Positions 1 to 7,898 of a stretch of DNA of 28,769 nucleotides are shown here, in pieces. Origin of the DNA: a virus. The notes beneath the pieces were generated by a model. It worked only from the letters and a program-made list of their open reading frames with translations, made no database searches and was not told the DNA's origin. A program made the position numbers and the translations under genes. The DNA lies in the IMG/VR virus record IMGVR_UViG_3300008266_000359, positions 1 to 28,769 of that record; one strand, given 5' to 3'. Within the stretch, counting starts at the first letter, position 1. Each line of letters begins with the position of its first letter.

Positions 1-1
1 C

Positions 2-610
2 AACAAAATCATTCGTTCGAAGCATTATTCGGGAACGATTGTTCAAGGTTCATTCGTTCACCTCGGTGTCTTCATAAACAACCAAAACGTTGGCGCGTTA
101 CAATTCGGGCCGGCAATGAATCCGGCATCGTGTTCGTCGGTCGTGACCGGGACGCAACAAGACGAATACCTTGAACTCAACCGAATGTGGTTGGGCGATG
201 AGGCGCCGCGGAATTCGGAATCGCGTGCGGTGTCGTATGCAATCAAATTCATTCGCCGAACGCACCCACGCGTGAAATGGATTCAGTCATTTGCCGACGA
301 GCGTTGCGGTGGTTTGGGAATTGTGTATCAAGCGTGTTCGTTTGATTTTTACGGAATGCACGTGAATACGTTTTGGGAACTCGACGGCGAATGGTATCAC
401 AACAAGGCAATGACGATCAAAGACCCAAACAAACGAACGGCAAAGGAATTCAATTTACAACAAAACAAAGAGCGCGCGACGCCGCACGAATTGCGCCAAT
501 TCCGATACATCAAATGGCTCGACCAGCGCGTCAAAAAAAATTGCACATTGAAACAACAACCATATCCAAAACATTACAACGATGCCGGGACGCAAACGAA
601 AACCAACTGA
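2..610 (+). CDS. Mom-like DNA adenine-modification protein (GNAT fold), left-truncated
   Basis: The reading frame is open from base 2, so the gene starts outside the window and the in-frame ATG at 116 is internal. Residues before it (around GVFINNQNVGALQFGP) look like the first beta strands of a GNAT-type fold. The strongest signal is the block SFADERCGGLGIVYQA (residues about 96-111 of the visible part) followed by FDFYG, which resembles phage proteins annotated as Mom-like. Phage Mu Mom converts adenine in DNA to N6-carbamoylmethyladenine and blocks host restriction. The last 29 bases overlap the small terminase gene, so the modification gene appears to be co-expressed with packaging genes. 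Catalytic activity is inferred from family resemblance only. A different GNAT acetyltransferase is possible. Confidence 0.72.
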   Translation, partial: NKIIRSKHYSGTIVQGSFVHLGVFINNQNVGALQFGPAMNPASCSSVVTGTQQDEYLELNRMWLGDEAPRNSESRAVSYAIKFIRRTHPRVKWIQSFADERCGGLGIVYQACSFDFYGMHVNTFWELDGEWYHNKAMTIKDPNKRTAKEFNLQQNKERATPHELRQFRYIKWLDQRVKKNCTLKQQPYPKHYNDAGTQTKTN

Positions 611-995
611 AATGCTCAAAGCCGCGGGAACGTTCCGCGACGATCGGCACGCCAACAAAATGGTGTTGCCGCTGGGATCACCAACACCGCGCGCGGCCGT
701 CGGTGATAACCTTGGTGTGGTTGCTGAAATTGATACGTTCGCGTTGCAAATGTTTTCCGACGCGTGGGAGGACTACATCGCCGCACGCGAGGTCATTCGT
801 CGCGATGGGCCAACGTACGCCACGACGACCAACACGGGCGATACTATGTGGCGGCCGCGTCCCGAACTGGCGATGATGAACAACGCGTGGGATCGGTTGA
901 AAAAAATCATTCCCGAATTCGGATTGACGCCGAGTAGCCGCGCAAAGATTGACGCCAAAGACGAAGTTCAAGACATTGACGATTTATTATTGTAA
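582..995 (+). CDS. terS: Terminase small subunit (P27 family-like)
   Basis: This 137-residue protein begins with a basic KPTEMLKAAGTFRDDRH segment, typical of P27-type small terminases, where a Lys-Pro motif is followed by an L-K-x-x-G-T-x-R-x-D-R-H signature. The middle is helical and the C-terminus is acidic (DEVQDIDDLLL). Small terminases recognise the packaging site and load the large subunit. The ATG at 582 lies inside the end of the Mom-like gene. The stop codon overlaps the start of the large subunit by one base (TAATG), which suggests translational coupling. The position directly before the large subunit strongly supports the call. Confidence 0.88.
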   Translation: MPGRKRKPTEMLKAAGTFRDDRHANKMVLPLGSPTPRAAVGDNLGVVAEIDTFALQMFSDAWEDYIAAREVIRRDGPTYATTTNTGDTMWRPRPELAMMNNAWDRLKKIIPEFGLTPSSRAKIDAKDEVQDIDDLLL

Positions 996-2557
996 TGGCC
1001 AAGCGACAAAATAAAATCGACGAGCAACGTGCCGCGCGTGCGATCAATTTCATCGAACGCATTTGCACGCACGTAAAGGGCGACCTCGCGGGTCGGCCGT
1101 TTTTGCTGGAGGACTGGCAACGCGCGTATTTGCGCGAATTGTTCGGCGCCGTAGGTCGGGATGGTTTGCGTCAATATCGCACGTCATTCGTGTTCCTACC
1201 GCGTAAAAACGGCAAATCGAATTTGATTGCCGCCATCGGTTTGTACCTATTGTTTGCCGACGGCGAACCCGGTGCGGAAATCTACGTCGCCGCGGCCGAC
1301 CGCGAGCAAGCGAACGCAATTTTTGAGGTGCAAAAACAAATGGTTTTGAACTCGCCGTTTCTGCGCGGCAAGTGCAAAATATACCGCAACTCGATCACGC
1401 TGAACGGAACGAACTCGTACATCAAAGCGATTTCCGCCGACGCATCGACAAAGCACGGATTCAGCGCGCATGCGGTGTTGTACGACGAATTGCATTCCGC
1501 ACCAAACCGCGAATTGTGGGAGGTGTTGTCCACGTCCGTCGGCGCACGTTCCCAGCCATTGGTTTTGGGCATCAGTACGGCGGGCATCGACCGCGGCGGT
1601 TTGTGTCGCGAATTATACGAATACGGCAAGCGCGTATCGTCGGGCGCGATCAAAGACAACACGTTTTTGCCGCTGATTTACGAGGCACCGCAAGACGCCG
1701 ACCCGTTCTCACCCGACACGTGGGCGGTGGCGAATCCGAACCTTGGCGTGTCGGTACGGATGGATTATTTCCAAAAGATGGCGGCCGAAGCGAAGGTATT
1801 GCCCACGTCGGAAATCGCGTTCAAGCAACTGCACTTGAACCAATGGATTTCAGCGTTCGACGGATGGCTGACCGACACCGATTGGATGGCGTCGGCGGGC
1901 GACGTGTCGTTCGAGGAACTGCGTGGCGAGCCGTGCTACGGCGGTTTAGATTTGGCGTCGGTGTCCGACGTCACCGCGCTGGTGTTGGTGTTTCCACGCG
2001 ACGACGGGTCAATGAAGGTCGTGACGCGGTTTTTCGTTTCGTCGGCGGCCGTTGAACAACGCCGCGGCAAGACGGGTGCGTCGTACGACCAGTTCGTTTC
2101 ACGTGGTGAACTCATCGTGACCGACGGCAATTCAACGGATTACGACGTGTTGCTTCGAGAGATACTTCAACTCTGCGAGGTGTTCGACGTGCGGTCGATT
2201 GCCTTTGACCGGTGGAACTCGTCCGCGTTGGTGCAGAAACTTGTCGAGGCGGGCGTTGATATGGATCCGTTCGGCCAAGGGTTCGCGTCGATGACGCAAC
2301 CGATTCGCGAAATGGAAATACTGGTAAAGAAAAAATTACTTCACCACGGCGGCAATGCGATGCTTCGTTGGATGGTTTCGAATATCCAAACCAAGTACGA
2401 CGAGGCGATGAACGTCAAGTTCGTGAAGAATAAATCGGGCGACAAAATCGACGGCGTGGTGGCGCTGGCGATGGCCATCGGTGAATACCTAACGTCGGCG
2501 AATGCGGACGCGAACGGCAGTTCAGTATATGAAACAACTGGAATACGATATTTGTGA
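995..2557 (+). CDS. terL: Terminase large subunit (HK97-like, Terminase_1)
   Basis: This is the 520-residue ATP-driven DNA packaging motor and nuclease. The Walker A variant is RKNGKS at residues 70-75. Walker B is VLYDE at 161-165, with D164 and E165. The C-terminal RNase H-like nuclease shows candidate metal ligands at D319 (GGLDLAS), D405 (IAFDRWN) and D486 (KIDGVVALA). Length and motif order match complete Terminase_1 proteins, so it looks intact. It cuts concatemeric phage DNA and pumps it through the portal. It starts one base into the small-subunit stop codon and its own stop overlaps the next ATG at 2557. Confidence 0.96.
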   Translation: MAKRQNKIDEQRAARAINFIERICTHVKGDLAGRPFLLEDWQRAYLRELFGAVGRDGLRQYRTSFVFLPRKNGKSNLIAAIGLYLLFADGEPGAEIYVAAADREQANAIFEVQKQMVLNSPFLRGKCKIYRNSITLNGTNSYIKAISADASTKHGFSAHAVLYDELHSAPNRELWEVLSTSVGARSQPLVLGISTAGIDRGGLCRELYEYGKRVSSGAIKDNTFLPLIYEAPQDADPFSPDTWAVANPNLGVSVRMDYFQKMAAEAKVLPTSEIAFKQLHLNQWISAFDGWLTDTDWMASAGDVSFEELRGEPCYGGLDLASVSDVTALVLVFPRDDGSMKVVTRFFVSSAAVEQRRGKTGASYDQFVSRGELIVTDGNSTDYDVLLREILQLCEVFDVRSIAFDRWNSSALVQKLVEAGVDMDPFGQGFASMTQPIREMEILVKKKLLHHGGNAMLRWMVSNIQTKYDEAMNVKFVKNKSGDKIDGVVALAMAIGEYLTSANADANGSSVYETTGIRYL

Positions 2558-2766
2558 TGCAACAATTTGAAAATCAATGTGCAACGCTTGAATCCTTCAA
2601 GCGATTGTTTAACCTTTACACGGACGAGGGTACGCCAAAAATCGTGGCGTACGAGGCGGTCGAATCGATGCACGTTTCGATCTACGGACGCCGCCGTTTT
2701 TCCCGGTATGAATCATTCCAAAACTCAATCAAAAATGCGAACCGACACATCAGCAACCACGAATGA
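2557..2766 (+). CDS. Small hypothetical protein
   Basis: This 69-residue protein of unknown function starts at an ATG that overlaps the large terminase stop codon (TGATG). An in-frame GTG three bases earlier is a weaker start. The sequence is hydrophilic, mostly helical in character, and ends RRRFSRYESFQNSIKNANRH, a basic C-terminus that could contact nucleic acid. No family is recognised. It sits between the large terminase and the Nmad1-like gene and overlaps the latter by about 32 bases, so it belongs to the same transcription unit. Confidence 0.6.
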   Translation: MQQFENQCATLESFKRLFNLYTDEGTPKIVAYEAVESMHVSIYGRRRFSRYESFQNSIKNANRHISNHE

Positions 2767-3016
2767 CCAAATCCAAGCCATCATTGAGAAACTCGAAGAT
2801 TTGGTGCTGGCTAAAAACACGACGTACGGCGATTCGTTGCAAAACCCAGTACGTGTGTTCTCACGCGCTACATCGGTGGAATCGATATGCGCCCGCATCG
2901 ACGACAAGTTGTCCCGCATTGCGGCCGTGGGCGTGAACGACGAAACCATCGACACAATATACGATTTGATGGGGTATTACATTCACCTCATTATTGCGTA
3001 CGAACGTGAACTTTGA
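2735..3016 (+). CDS. Nmad1/DUF1599-like protein
   Basis: About 93 residues counted from the ATG at 2735. That ATG is preceded by an A-rich stretch, and another start at 2708 would add nine residues. The signature is KNTTYGDS (27-34), followed by ARIDDKLSRI (53-62) and a C-terminal DTIYDLMGYYIHLIIAYE helix. This arrangement, K-N-x-x-Y-G-D-S then R-I-x-D-K-x-x-R-I then D-L-x-G-Y, resembles the nucleotide-modification-associated domain 1 family and related all-alpha NTP pyrophosphatase-like proteins. A role in handling modified nucleotides is inferred and would fit the Mom-like gene upstream. It is the last gene before the long hairpin cassette. Confidence 0.68.
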   Translation: MRTDTSATTNDQIQAIIEKLEDLVLAKNTTYGDSLQNPVRVFSRATSVESICARIDDKLSRIAAVGVNDETIDTIYDLMGYYIHLIIAYEREL

Positions 3017-3020
3017 CGTT

Positions 3021-3180
3021 TGTCGATAAGTTATTATCGTTCGTATTGATGCGCGTTGTATTTTATTTTTATTTATATATCCCTAAAGGGATATATAAAT
3101 AAAAATAAAATCAACTACGCGTGTCAATAAATTTTTTCGGTCAATTCCAACACTTGCTTGGGATTTATTTCGTACATTCG
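3021..3180 (+). repeat. Regulatory cassette copy 1: long hairpin, T6 tract, promoter-like motif
   Basis: This intergenic element occurs again at 21142-21303 in the same orientation. It begins TGTCGATAAGTTATTATCG. A perfect 24-bp inverted repeat follows (3061-3084 with 3087-3110, loop AA, core CCCTAAAGGG). An outer imperfect stem pairs TATTGATGCGCG (3044-3055) with CGCGTGTCAATA (3118-3129), including two G-U pairs if it forms in RNA. T6 lies at 3132-3137. A promoter-like CTTG-N16-TACATTCG ends at 3180, 17 bases before the portal start. The two copies differ in the stem, yet each remains perfectly paired. The function is not known. A terminator-promoter insulator or a replication-related site is plausible. 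Confidence 0.85.
3044..3137 (+). terminator. Candidate giant terminator hairpin with T6 tail
   Basis: An approximately 86-nt hairpin has a 24-bp perfect A/T-rich inner stem and a 12-bp outer stem, and is followed within a few bases by T6 (3132-3137). This is the layout of a Rho-independent terminator with an unusually long stem. It lies between the Nmad1-like gene and the portal gene, so it could separate the terminase transcript from the structural transcript. Because the inner stem is nearly all A/T with a two-base loop, cruciform extrusion or protein binding is an alternative. Confidence 0.5.
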
Positions 3181-3196
3181 TACGGGATCCCGTATT

Positions 3197-4402
3197 ATGG
3201 CCGAATCACAAAACACAATCCTCGACCGCGTTCGCGGTTTGTTCCGCGCGTCACCGAATAACCCGTCGACGTCGTTGGCTAAACCCGCCGAATGGTTGTT
3301 CTCGGACGAACGTTCGAAAACGGGTGTTTCCGTAAACGAAAAATCCGCGATGACCTTTTCCGCGGTTTGGGCCTCCGTTCGCATCTTATCGGAAACAATC
3401 GGTTCGCTGCCGTGGAACGTTTACACCATCGAAGGCGAATCGCCCGTCGTGGTAACGGGTAACCCCATCGGCCAACTGCTTCACCGCCCAAATTCGATGA
3501 TGACGTCGATGGTGTTCCGCGAAACGATGATGGCGCACCTTTGCCTACACGGAAACGCGTACGCATTCATCGAGCGCGACGGCACGGGCAAGCCAACCAA
3601 ATTGGTTCCGATTCACCCGCTGCGTGTTGAGGTCAAAGTCGTCGACGGCGAGAAATTTTACCACGTTGACAAAAAAGAGGTATACGCCGATTTCGAAATG
3701 ATCCACGTCTGCGGATTGTCGTTCGACGGCGTTGTCGGTTTGTCACCGATCAAGGCCGCCCGCGAAACCTTCGGCATTGGTTTGGCGGCAAACCAGTTCG
3801 GCGCCGAATTCTTCGGCAACGGCGCAAACGTCGGTGGCGTGCTAACGCACCCCGGTCGTTTGTCCGACGAAGCATACGTTCGTTTGCGCCAATCGTGGGC
3901 CAACTCGTACGGCGGTTTGGGTAACTCGCACAAAACGGCAATCCTCGAAGAGGGAATGCGTATCGAGAAAATGACGATTCCGCCCGACCAAGCGCAGTTC
4001 CTACAAACGCGCCAATTCCAAACGCAAGAGGTCGCCCGCTGGTTTTTAATCCCGCCGTATATGCTCGGCGATTTGTCGCAGTCGTCCACGCGCGCAAACA
4101 TCGAGGAACAAGGTATTCAATTTGTCCGCAATACGATTCGCCCGTGGGCGGTTCGCTGGGAACAAGAATTCACCGACAAATTGTTCGGTATGGATTCAAC
4201 GTTGTTCGTTCAGTTCAACCTCGAAGGTCTGCTTCGTGGTGACATTAAATCACGATACGATGCGTACGCCGTCGGCCGCCAATGGGGTTGGTTGTCGGTG
4301 AACGACATTCGCAAAAAAGAAAATCTCGGCGACGTTGAAGGTGGCGACGTGTACCTTCAGCCGCTGAATATGGTCAACGCCGGAAACGACGAAGGTATCT
4401 AA
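3197..4402 (+). CDS. Portal protein (HK97 family)
   Basis: A 401-residue portal starting at ATG 3197. A TTG-initiated extension at 3158 is unlikely because it would overlap the promoter-like motif of the upstream cassette. Recognisable blocks include VWASVRILSETIGSLPWNVY, HGNAYAFIERD, a GVVGLSPIKAARETFG segment, and VARWFLIPPYMLGDL with the nearby SSTRANIEEQ typical of HK97-type portals. Twelve copies form the ring through which DNA enters and leaves the capsid and to which the connector attaches. The length matches the family, so it looks complete. It opens the structural gene block and is followed after three bases by the maturation protease. Confidence 0.96.
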   Translation: MAESQNTILDRVRGLFRASPNNPSTSLAKPAEWLFSDERSKTGVSVNEKSAMTFSAVWASVRILSETIGSLPWNVYTIEGESPVVVTGNPIGQLLHRPNSMMTSMVFRETMMAHLCLHGNAYAFIERDGTGKPTKLVPIHPLRVEVKVVDGEKFYHVDKKEVYADFEMIHVCGLSFDGVVGLSPIKAARETFGIGLAANQFGAEFFGNGANVGGVLTHPGRLSDEAYVRLRQSWANSYGGLGNSHKTAILEEGMRIEKMTIPPDQAQFLQTRQFQTQEVARWFLIPPYMLGDLSQSSTRANIEEQGIQFVRNTIRPWAVRWEQEFTDKLFGMDSTLFVQFNLEGLLRGDIKSRYDAYAVGRQWGWLSVNDIRKKENLGDVEGGDVYLQPLNMVNAGNDEGI

Positions 4403-4405
4403 ACT

Positions 4406-5917
4406 ATGCCGTGGTCTAATTATCCCCAAGCCGCAACGGACAACGCACAACGTGCGTTGGATCACCGCGCCGAATACGATTCGGAGTGCGGAACCGCCGT
4501 TGGTTGGGAAACTGCCCGCATATTGGCCAACCGCGAGGAGGTATCCGTTGAGCGTCTGCCGCGCATTTATTCGTTTTTATCCCGCGCCAAGGTATACGAC
4601 CAAGGCGATTTCATCGATTCCGAAGGAAAGGAAATTTGTGGATCGGTAATGTTCGCCGCGTGGGGTGGCGATGAAATGCTCGAATGGGCGACGGAAATCT
4701 ACAAGACGTCCGAAGAATACAACCGCGCCGCTGGCGAGCGTGTGTCGTTCGATTACGACGGCACGCTTACGACCGCCACGGGACGCGAGTTGCTGGAAAA
4801 GGAACAAAACGATGGTTCCGAAATCTACATCATTTCCGCGCGCGACAACGACGACGAGTTGTTGACGTTCGCGGCCGAACACGATATTCCCGCGTCGCAC
4901 GTGTACGCTACGGGATCAAACGAAAAAAAGATTGAAAAGGTGAACGAACTTGGTATCGTGCGTCACTACGACAACAACGTCGACGTGATCGCTGAAATCG
5001 GTGGCGTTGGCGTGTTGGTTGCCGACCGCGCAATGCCCGACGAATTAGAATTGGGCGATTTCGTGCGTTGGAATACGTCGAACGGGTATGCCTATGGTCG
5101 TGTCATCGAAATCGCAATGGATGGCGATTTGGAGGCCGATTCGGGCTTCGTTGTCACGGGTACGCCCGACGACCCCGCCGCCAAAATCCGCGTGTACGAA
5201 TTCGATGAGGAAATCGGCGCATACGTTGAGCAACAACCGCCGTTGAACGTCGTTCACCGATTCTCAACGCTTGAGGAATACGACGCCGACGTCCGCAAGG
5301 GCGCACCCGTAATGGAGCGCCGTATCACGACGCAACGCGCCGACGTAACGGGCAACACCATTCGTGGTTATGCCGCCGTATTCAATTCGCCGTCCGAAGA
5401 TTTGGGTGGGTTCGTTGAGTACATCGCGCCGGGTGCGTTCGACGCCGTAATGAACGACGACGTTCGTGGGTTCTACAACCACGATTGGAATTACCTTCTC
5501 GGCCGCGTGTCGTCGGGAACGCTTCGCATTTTTGTCGACGAGGTTGGTTTGGGTTACGAAATCGACCTACCGAACACGTCATACGCCAACGATTTGGTGG
5601 AACTTATGAAGCGCGGCGACGTCAACCAATCGTCGTTCGCGTTTATGATCGAAGCCGACAAATGGGAAACCAAAGGCAAACAAAACATTCGCACCATCAC
5701 CAAGGTGTCGCGTTTGATTGACGTCGCGCCCGTCGTGATCCCCGCATACCCAGCGGCAACGTCCAAATTGGTTTCGCGCGCATTGAACGCCGACACCGAT
5801 TTGATAACCGATATAAATGTGGAGGCCGCCGCCGAAGCAACTACCGAAAACGTGAACGAGGTCGAACGGCCGAATTTGCGCTCTTTTATTCTACGAATTA
5901 TTAACCTTCATTCCTAA
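4406..5917 (+). CDS. Composite capsid maturation protease with HAD-like and Tudor-like domains
   Basis: This protein has 503 residues, far longer than a usual 180-250-residue HK97 prohead protease. Residues 1-95 form a helical domain with conserved Asn, Cys and Gly. Residues about 110-198 resemble a HAD hydrolase: FDYDGTL places D116 and D118, IISAR gives S144, lysines lie at 174-178, and HYDNN gives D189. Residues about 217-290 (GDFVRWNTSNGYAYGRV) look like a Tudor-like/HVA1 small barrel. Residues 304-460 are the U35-type protease, with likely catalytic H359 (FYNHDW) and S409/S410 (NQSSFAF). It would cleave the capsid protein and itself in the procapsid. An internal ATG at 5312 could yield a stand-alone protease. 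The protease call is firm; the HAD and Tudor calls come from motifs. Confidence 0.88.
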   Translation: MPWSNYPQAATDNAQRALDHRAEYDSECGTAVGWETARILANREEVSVERLPRIYSFLSRAKVYDQGDFIDSEGKEICGSVMFAAWGGDEMLEWATEIYKTSEEYNRAAGERVSFDYDGTLTTATGRELLEKEQNDGSEIYIISARDNDDELLTFAAEHDIPASHVYATGSNEKKIEKVNELGIVRHYDNNVDVIAEIGGVGVLVADRAMPDELELGDFVRWNTSNGYAYGRVIEIAMDGDLEADSGFVVTGTPDDPAAKIRVYEFDEEIGAYVEQQPPLNVVHRFSTLEEYDADVRKGAPVMERRITTQRADVTGNTIRGYAAVFNSPSEDLGGFVEYIAPGAFDAVMNDDVRGFYNHDWNYLLGRVSSGTLRIFVDEVGLGYEIDLPNTSYANDLVELMKRGDVNQSSFAFMIEADKWETKGKQNIRTITKVSRLIDVAPVVIPAYPAATSKLVSRALNADTDLITDINVEAAAEATTENVNEVERPNLRSFILRIINLHS

Positions 5918-5920
5918 AAA

Positions 5921-7120
5921 ATGAACTCGATTCAACTGCGCGAAAAGCGCGCCGCGTTGGTCAACGAAATGAATCATATCGTTGCCGCCGCACAAACCGA
6001 AGGCCGTTCACTGAACGCCGAAGAAAACCAAAAGTTTGACGCTATCGAAAACGACGTACGCGCCCTTGGCGATAGCGTCGAGAAAATCGAGCGCGCCGAG
6101 CAAATGAAAAAAGAAATCGCCGCCGGTCGCGAGGCACGTGCCGAGCAAAAGGAAATCACCAAGCGTGAGGCGTTTTCTAAATACCTTCGCCACGGCCTCG
6201 CCGGACTGAACGCCGAGGAGCGTTCACTGGTTGAGCAGCGTGGAACGGATCCCCAATTGACCACGCCCGCAAGCGCTGGTGGATATTTGGTTCCCGAAGA
6301 TTTTTCATACGCGTTGAGCGTTGCAACCAAGTTCACCGGTGAGGTTGAGCGCCTTGCCCAAGTGTTGAACACGCAAAGCGGTGCTACCCTTCCTTACCCG
6401 AAGGTCGACGACACGAGCGTTGTTGGTGCTATCTTGAGCGAAGGTTCTGCCGACGTTGTTAGCGATATGACGTTTGCCGCCCTTAACCTCGGCGCCTACA
6501 CGTACTCGTCTAAAATCGTTAAGGTTTCTTACCAACTTTTGCAAGACGCCGCCTTCGACCTCGACGCCTTCTTGGTTGACGCACTTGGTACCCGTATCGC
6601 ACGTGGCCAAAATGCTCACTTCACCACGGGTGATGGTTCAAGCAAGCCGACCGGTTTGATCACCGCGGGTTCATCTGCCCTCACTACCGCGAGCGCAACC
6701 GCTATCACGGCCGACGAAATCTTGACCCTTATCCATAGCGTTGACAAGTCGTACCGCAATTCTGCTTCGTTCGCTCTTATGGGTGCCGATTCTACCGCCG
6801 CTGCTATCCGCAAACTCGGCGTTGGTTCATCTAACGACTTCCCCGTGTTTATCCCGGGTATGGCCGCTGGCGAACCCGACCGCGTATTCGGTGTTCCGTT
6901 CTACGTGAACAACGATATGGCTGCGATTGCCGCTACGAACAAACCATTGGTTGCCGCTGATTTCAGCAAGTACGTTGTTCGCAACGCCGGTGGTGTTCAA
7001 ATGCTTCGCTTGAACGAGCGTTACGCTGACGCCTTGTTGGTTGGTTTCATTGCGTACAAGCGTTCCGACGCTGGTGCGATCAATGGTAGCGCCATCAAGT
7101 ACATCACGATGAAGGCCTAA
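5921..7120 (+). CDS. Major capsid protein (HK97 fold)
   Basis: A 399-residue capsid protein. Residues 1 to about 95 are a charged coiled-coil delta/scaffold domain rich in Glu, Lys and Ala. The HK97-type shell domain follows, with PASAGGYLVPEDF near the mature N-terminus, then SKIVKVSYQLLQDAAFDLDAFL and GSSKPTGLI (the E-loop and spine helix region), and FSKYVVRNAGGVQMLRLNE near the end. The upstream protease probably removes the scaffold domain somewhere around residues 90-115. Codon choice shifts to GCT, TCT, CTT and GGT relative to neighbours, consistent with very high expression. It starts three bases after the protease stop. Confidence 0.96.
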   Translation: MNSIQLREKRAALVNEMNHIVAAAQTEGRSLNAEENQKFDAIENDVRALGDSVEKIERAEQMKKEIAAGREARAEQKEITKREAFSKYLRHGLAGLNAEERSLVEQRGTDPQLTTPASAGGYLVPEDFSYALSVATKFTGEVERLAQVLNTQSGATLPYPKVDDTSVVGAILSEGSADVVSDMTFAALNLGAYTYSSKIVKVSYQLLQDAAFDLDAFLVDALGTRIARGQNAHFTTGDGSSKPTGLITAGSSALTTASATAITADEILTLIHSVDKSYRNSASFALMGADSTAAAIRKLGVGSSNDFPVFIPGMAAGEPDRVFGVPFYVNNDMAAIAATNKPLVAADFSKYVVRNAGGVQMLRLNERYADALLVGFIAYKRSDAGAINGSAIKYITMKA

Positions 7121-7124
7121 TCGA

Positions 7125-7310
7125 ATGGAAATTCGATTCATTCAAACCTTGGTTGGTAATGGGTTTGCATTTCGCGCTGGCGAAGTGCATTCCCTTGCCG
7201 CCGAGGTGGCGATGGAGTACGTTGGCGCGGGTTTGGCCGAAGTTGTGGCCAAGCCCGTCGCCGAACGTGCTGAACGCGCCGTCCCCAAAGCAAAAGCACA
7301 AAAGCGCTAA
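7125..7310 (+). CDS. Small head-region protein, unknown
   Basis: This 61-residue protein lies directly between the capsid and connector genes. The first half (MEIRFIQTLVGNGFAFRAGE) looks like a beta-hairpin, followed by an Ala-rich helix and a Lys/Ala/Arg-rich tail. Small proteins of this layout are common next to phage connector genes. The exact role, possibly a capsid-associated or connector accessory factor, is not known. The same layout occurs in the 57-residue gene at 9146-9319. Confidence 0.65.
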   Translation: MEIRFIQTLVGNGFAFRAGEVHSLAAEVAMEYVGAGLAEVVAKPVAERAERAVPKAKAQKR

Positions 7311-7316
7311 AAAACA

Positions 7317-7898
7317 ATGAACGCACAAAAAACCATTCAAGTTGTCACGCCGCCCGCATCGGAACCGCTAACGCTGGCCGAGGTGAAGGAATTTTTGCGC
7401 GTTGACCATTCGGATGACGACGCAACGTTGGCGATTTTCATCGCCGCCGCGCGTCAATTGTGCGAATCATATACGCGGTTGGCGTTACTGCCGACCACGT
7501 TCGAAGAATACTTCGACGAATTCCCCGAATACACGGGAACCTATAAAGACGAAATTCGTTTGTCGCGTTCGCCCGTTTCCGCCGTTACCTATGTGAAATA
7601 CATCGACGGCAACGAAACGACGATCACGGCGAGCGCATCGGACTACAAAACCGATTTGATTTCGCAACCCGCACGCATTTCACCCGACAACGGATGGTTC
7701 GGAACCTACGAAACAATCAACGCGGTGTTCATTCGCTACGTTGCGGGATATGCTAATGCCGCCGCCGTACCGGCGCCGTTGAAACACGGAATGTTGCTGG
7801 TCATCGGCGATATGTACGAAAACCGCACCGATTCGGTCAAGCGTTTGCCGACGGCCGCGGAATACCTTTGGAATCCCTACCGCGTATTTTCATTCTAA
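7317..7898 (+). CDS. Head-tail connector protein (gp6/phiE125 gp8-like)
   Basis: A 193-residue protein that begins with the classic connector pattern TPPASEPLTLAEVKEFLRVD, followed by a helix IFIAAARQLCESYTR. That pattern is a beta strand, the LTLAEVKxxLRVD helix and an AR-x-x-x-E-x-Y-T helix. The C-terminal PLKHGMLLVIGDMYENR helix followed by an unstructured tail is also typical. It forms the ring under the portal that adapts the head to the neck proteins. Its stop codon overlaps the ATG of the next gene (TAATG at 7896), suggesting coupled translation. Confidence 0.9.
   Translation: MNAQKTIQVVTPPASEPLTLAEVKEFLRVDHSDDDATLAIFIAAARQLCESYTRLALLPTTFEEYFDEFPEYTGTYKDEIRLSRSPVSAVTYVKYIDGNETTITASASDYKTDLISQPARISPDNGWFGTYETINAVFIRYVAGYANAAAVPAPLKHGMLLVIGDMYENRTDSVKRLPTAAEYLWNPYRVFSF

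Noticed and set aside
116-610. Mom-like gene starting at ATG 116
   Set aside because: The same frame is open to the window start and the upstream residues fit the family fold, so 116 is an internal Met.
373-876. 167-residue + strand frame
   Set aside because: Overlaps the Mom-like and small terminase genes in another frame and has a low-complexity Arg/Thr-rich product with no motif.
1372-2055. 227-residue + strand frame
   Set aside because: Shadow of the large terminase, very Arg-rich, with no recognisable fold.
3061-3110. Transposon terminal inverted repeat
   Set aside because: The arms are adjacent with a two-base loop, no transposase lies nearby and the second copy has the same complete structure.
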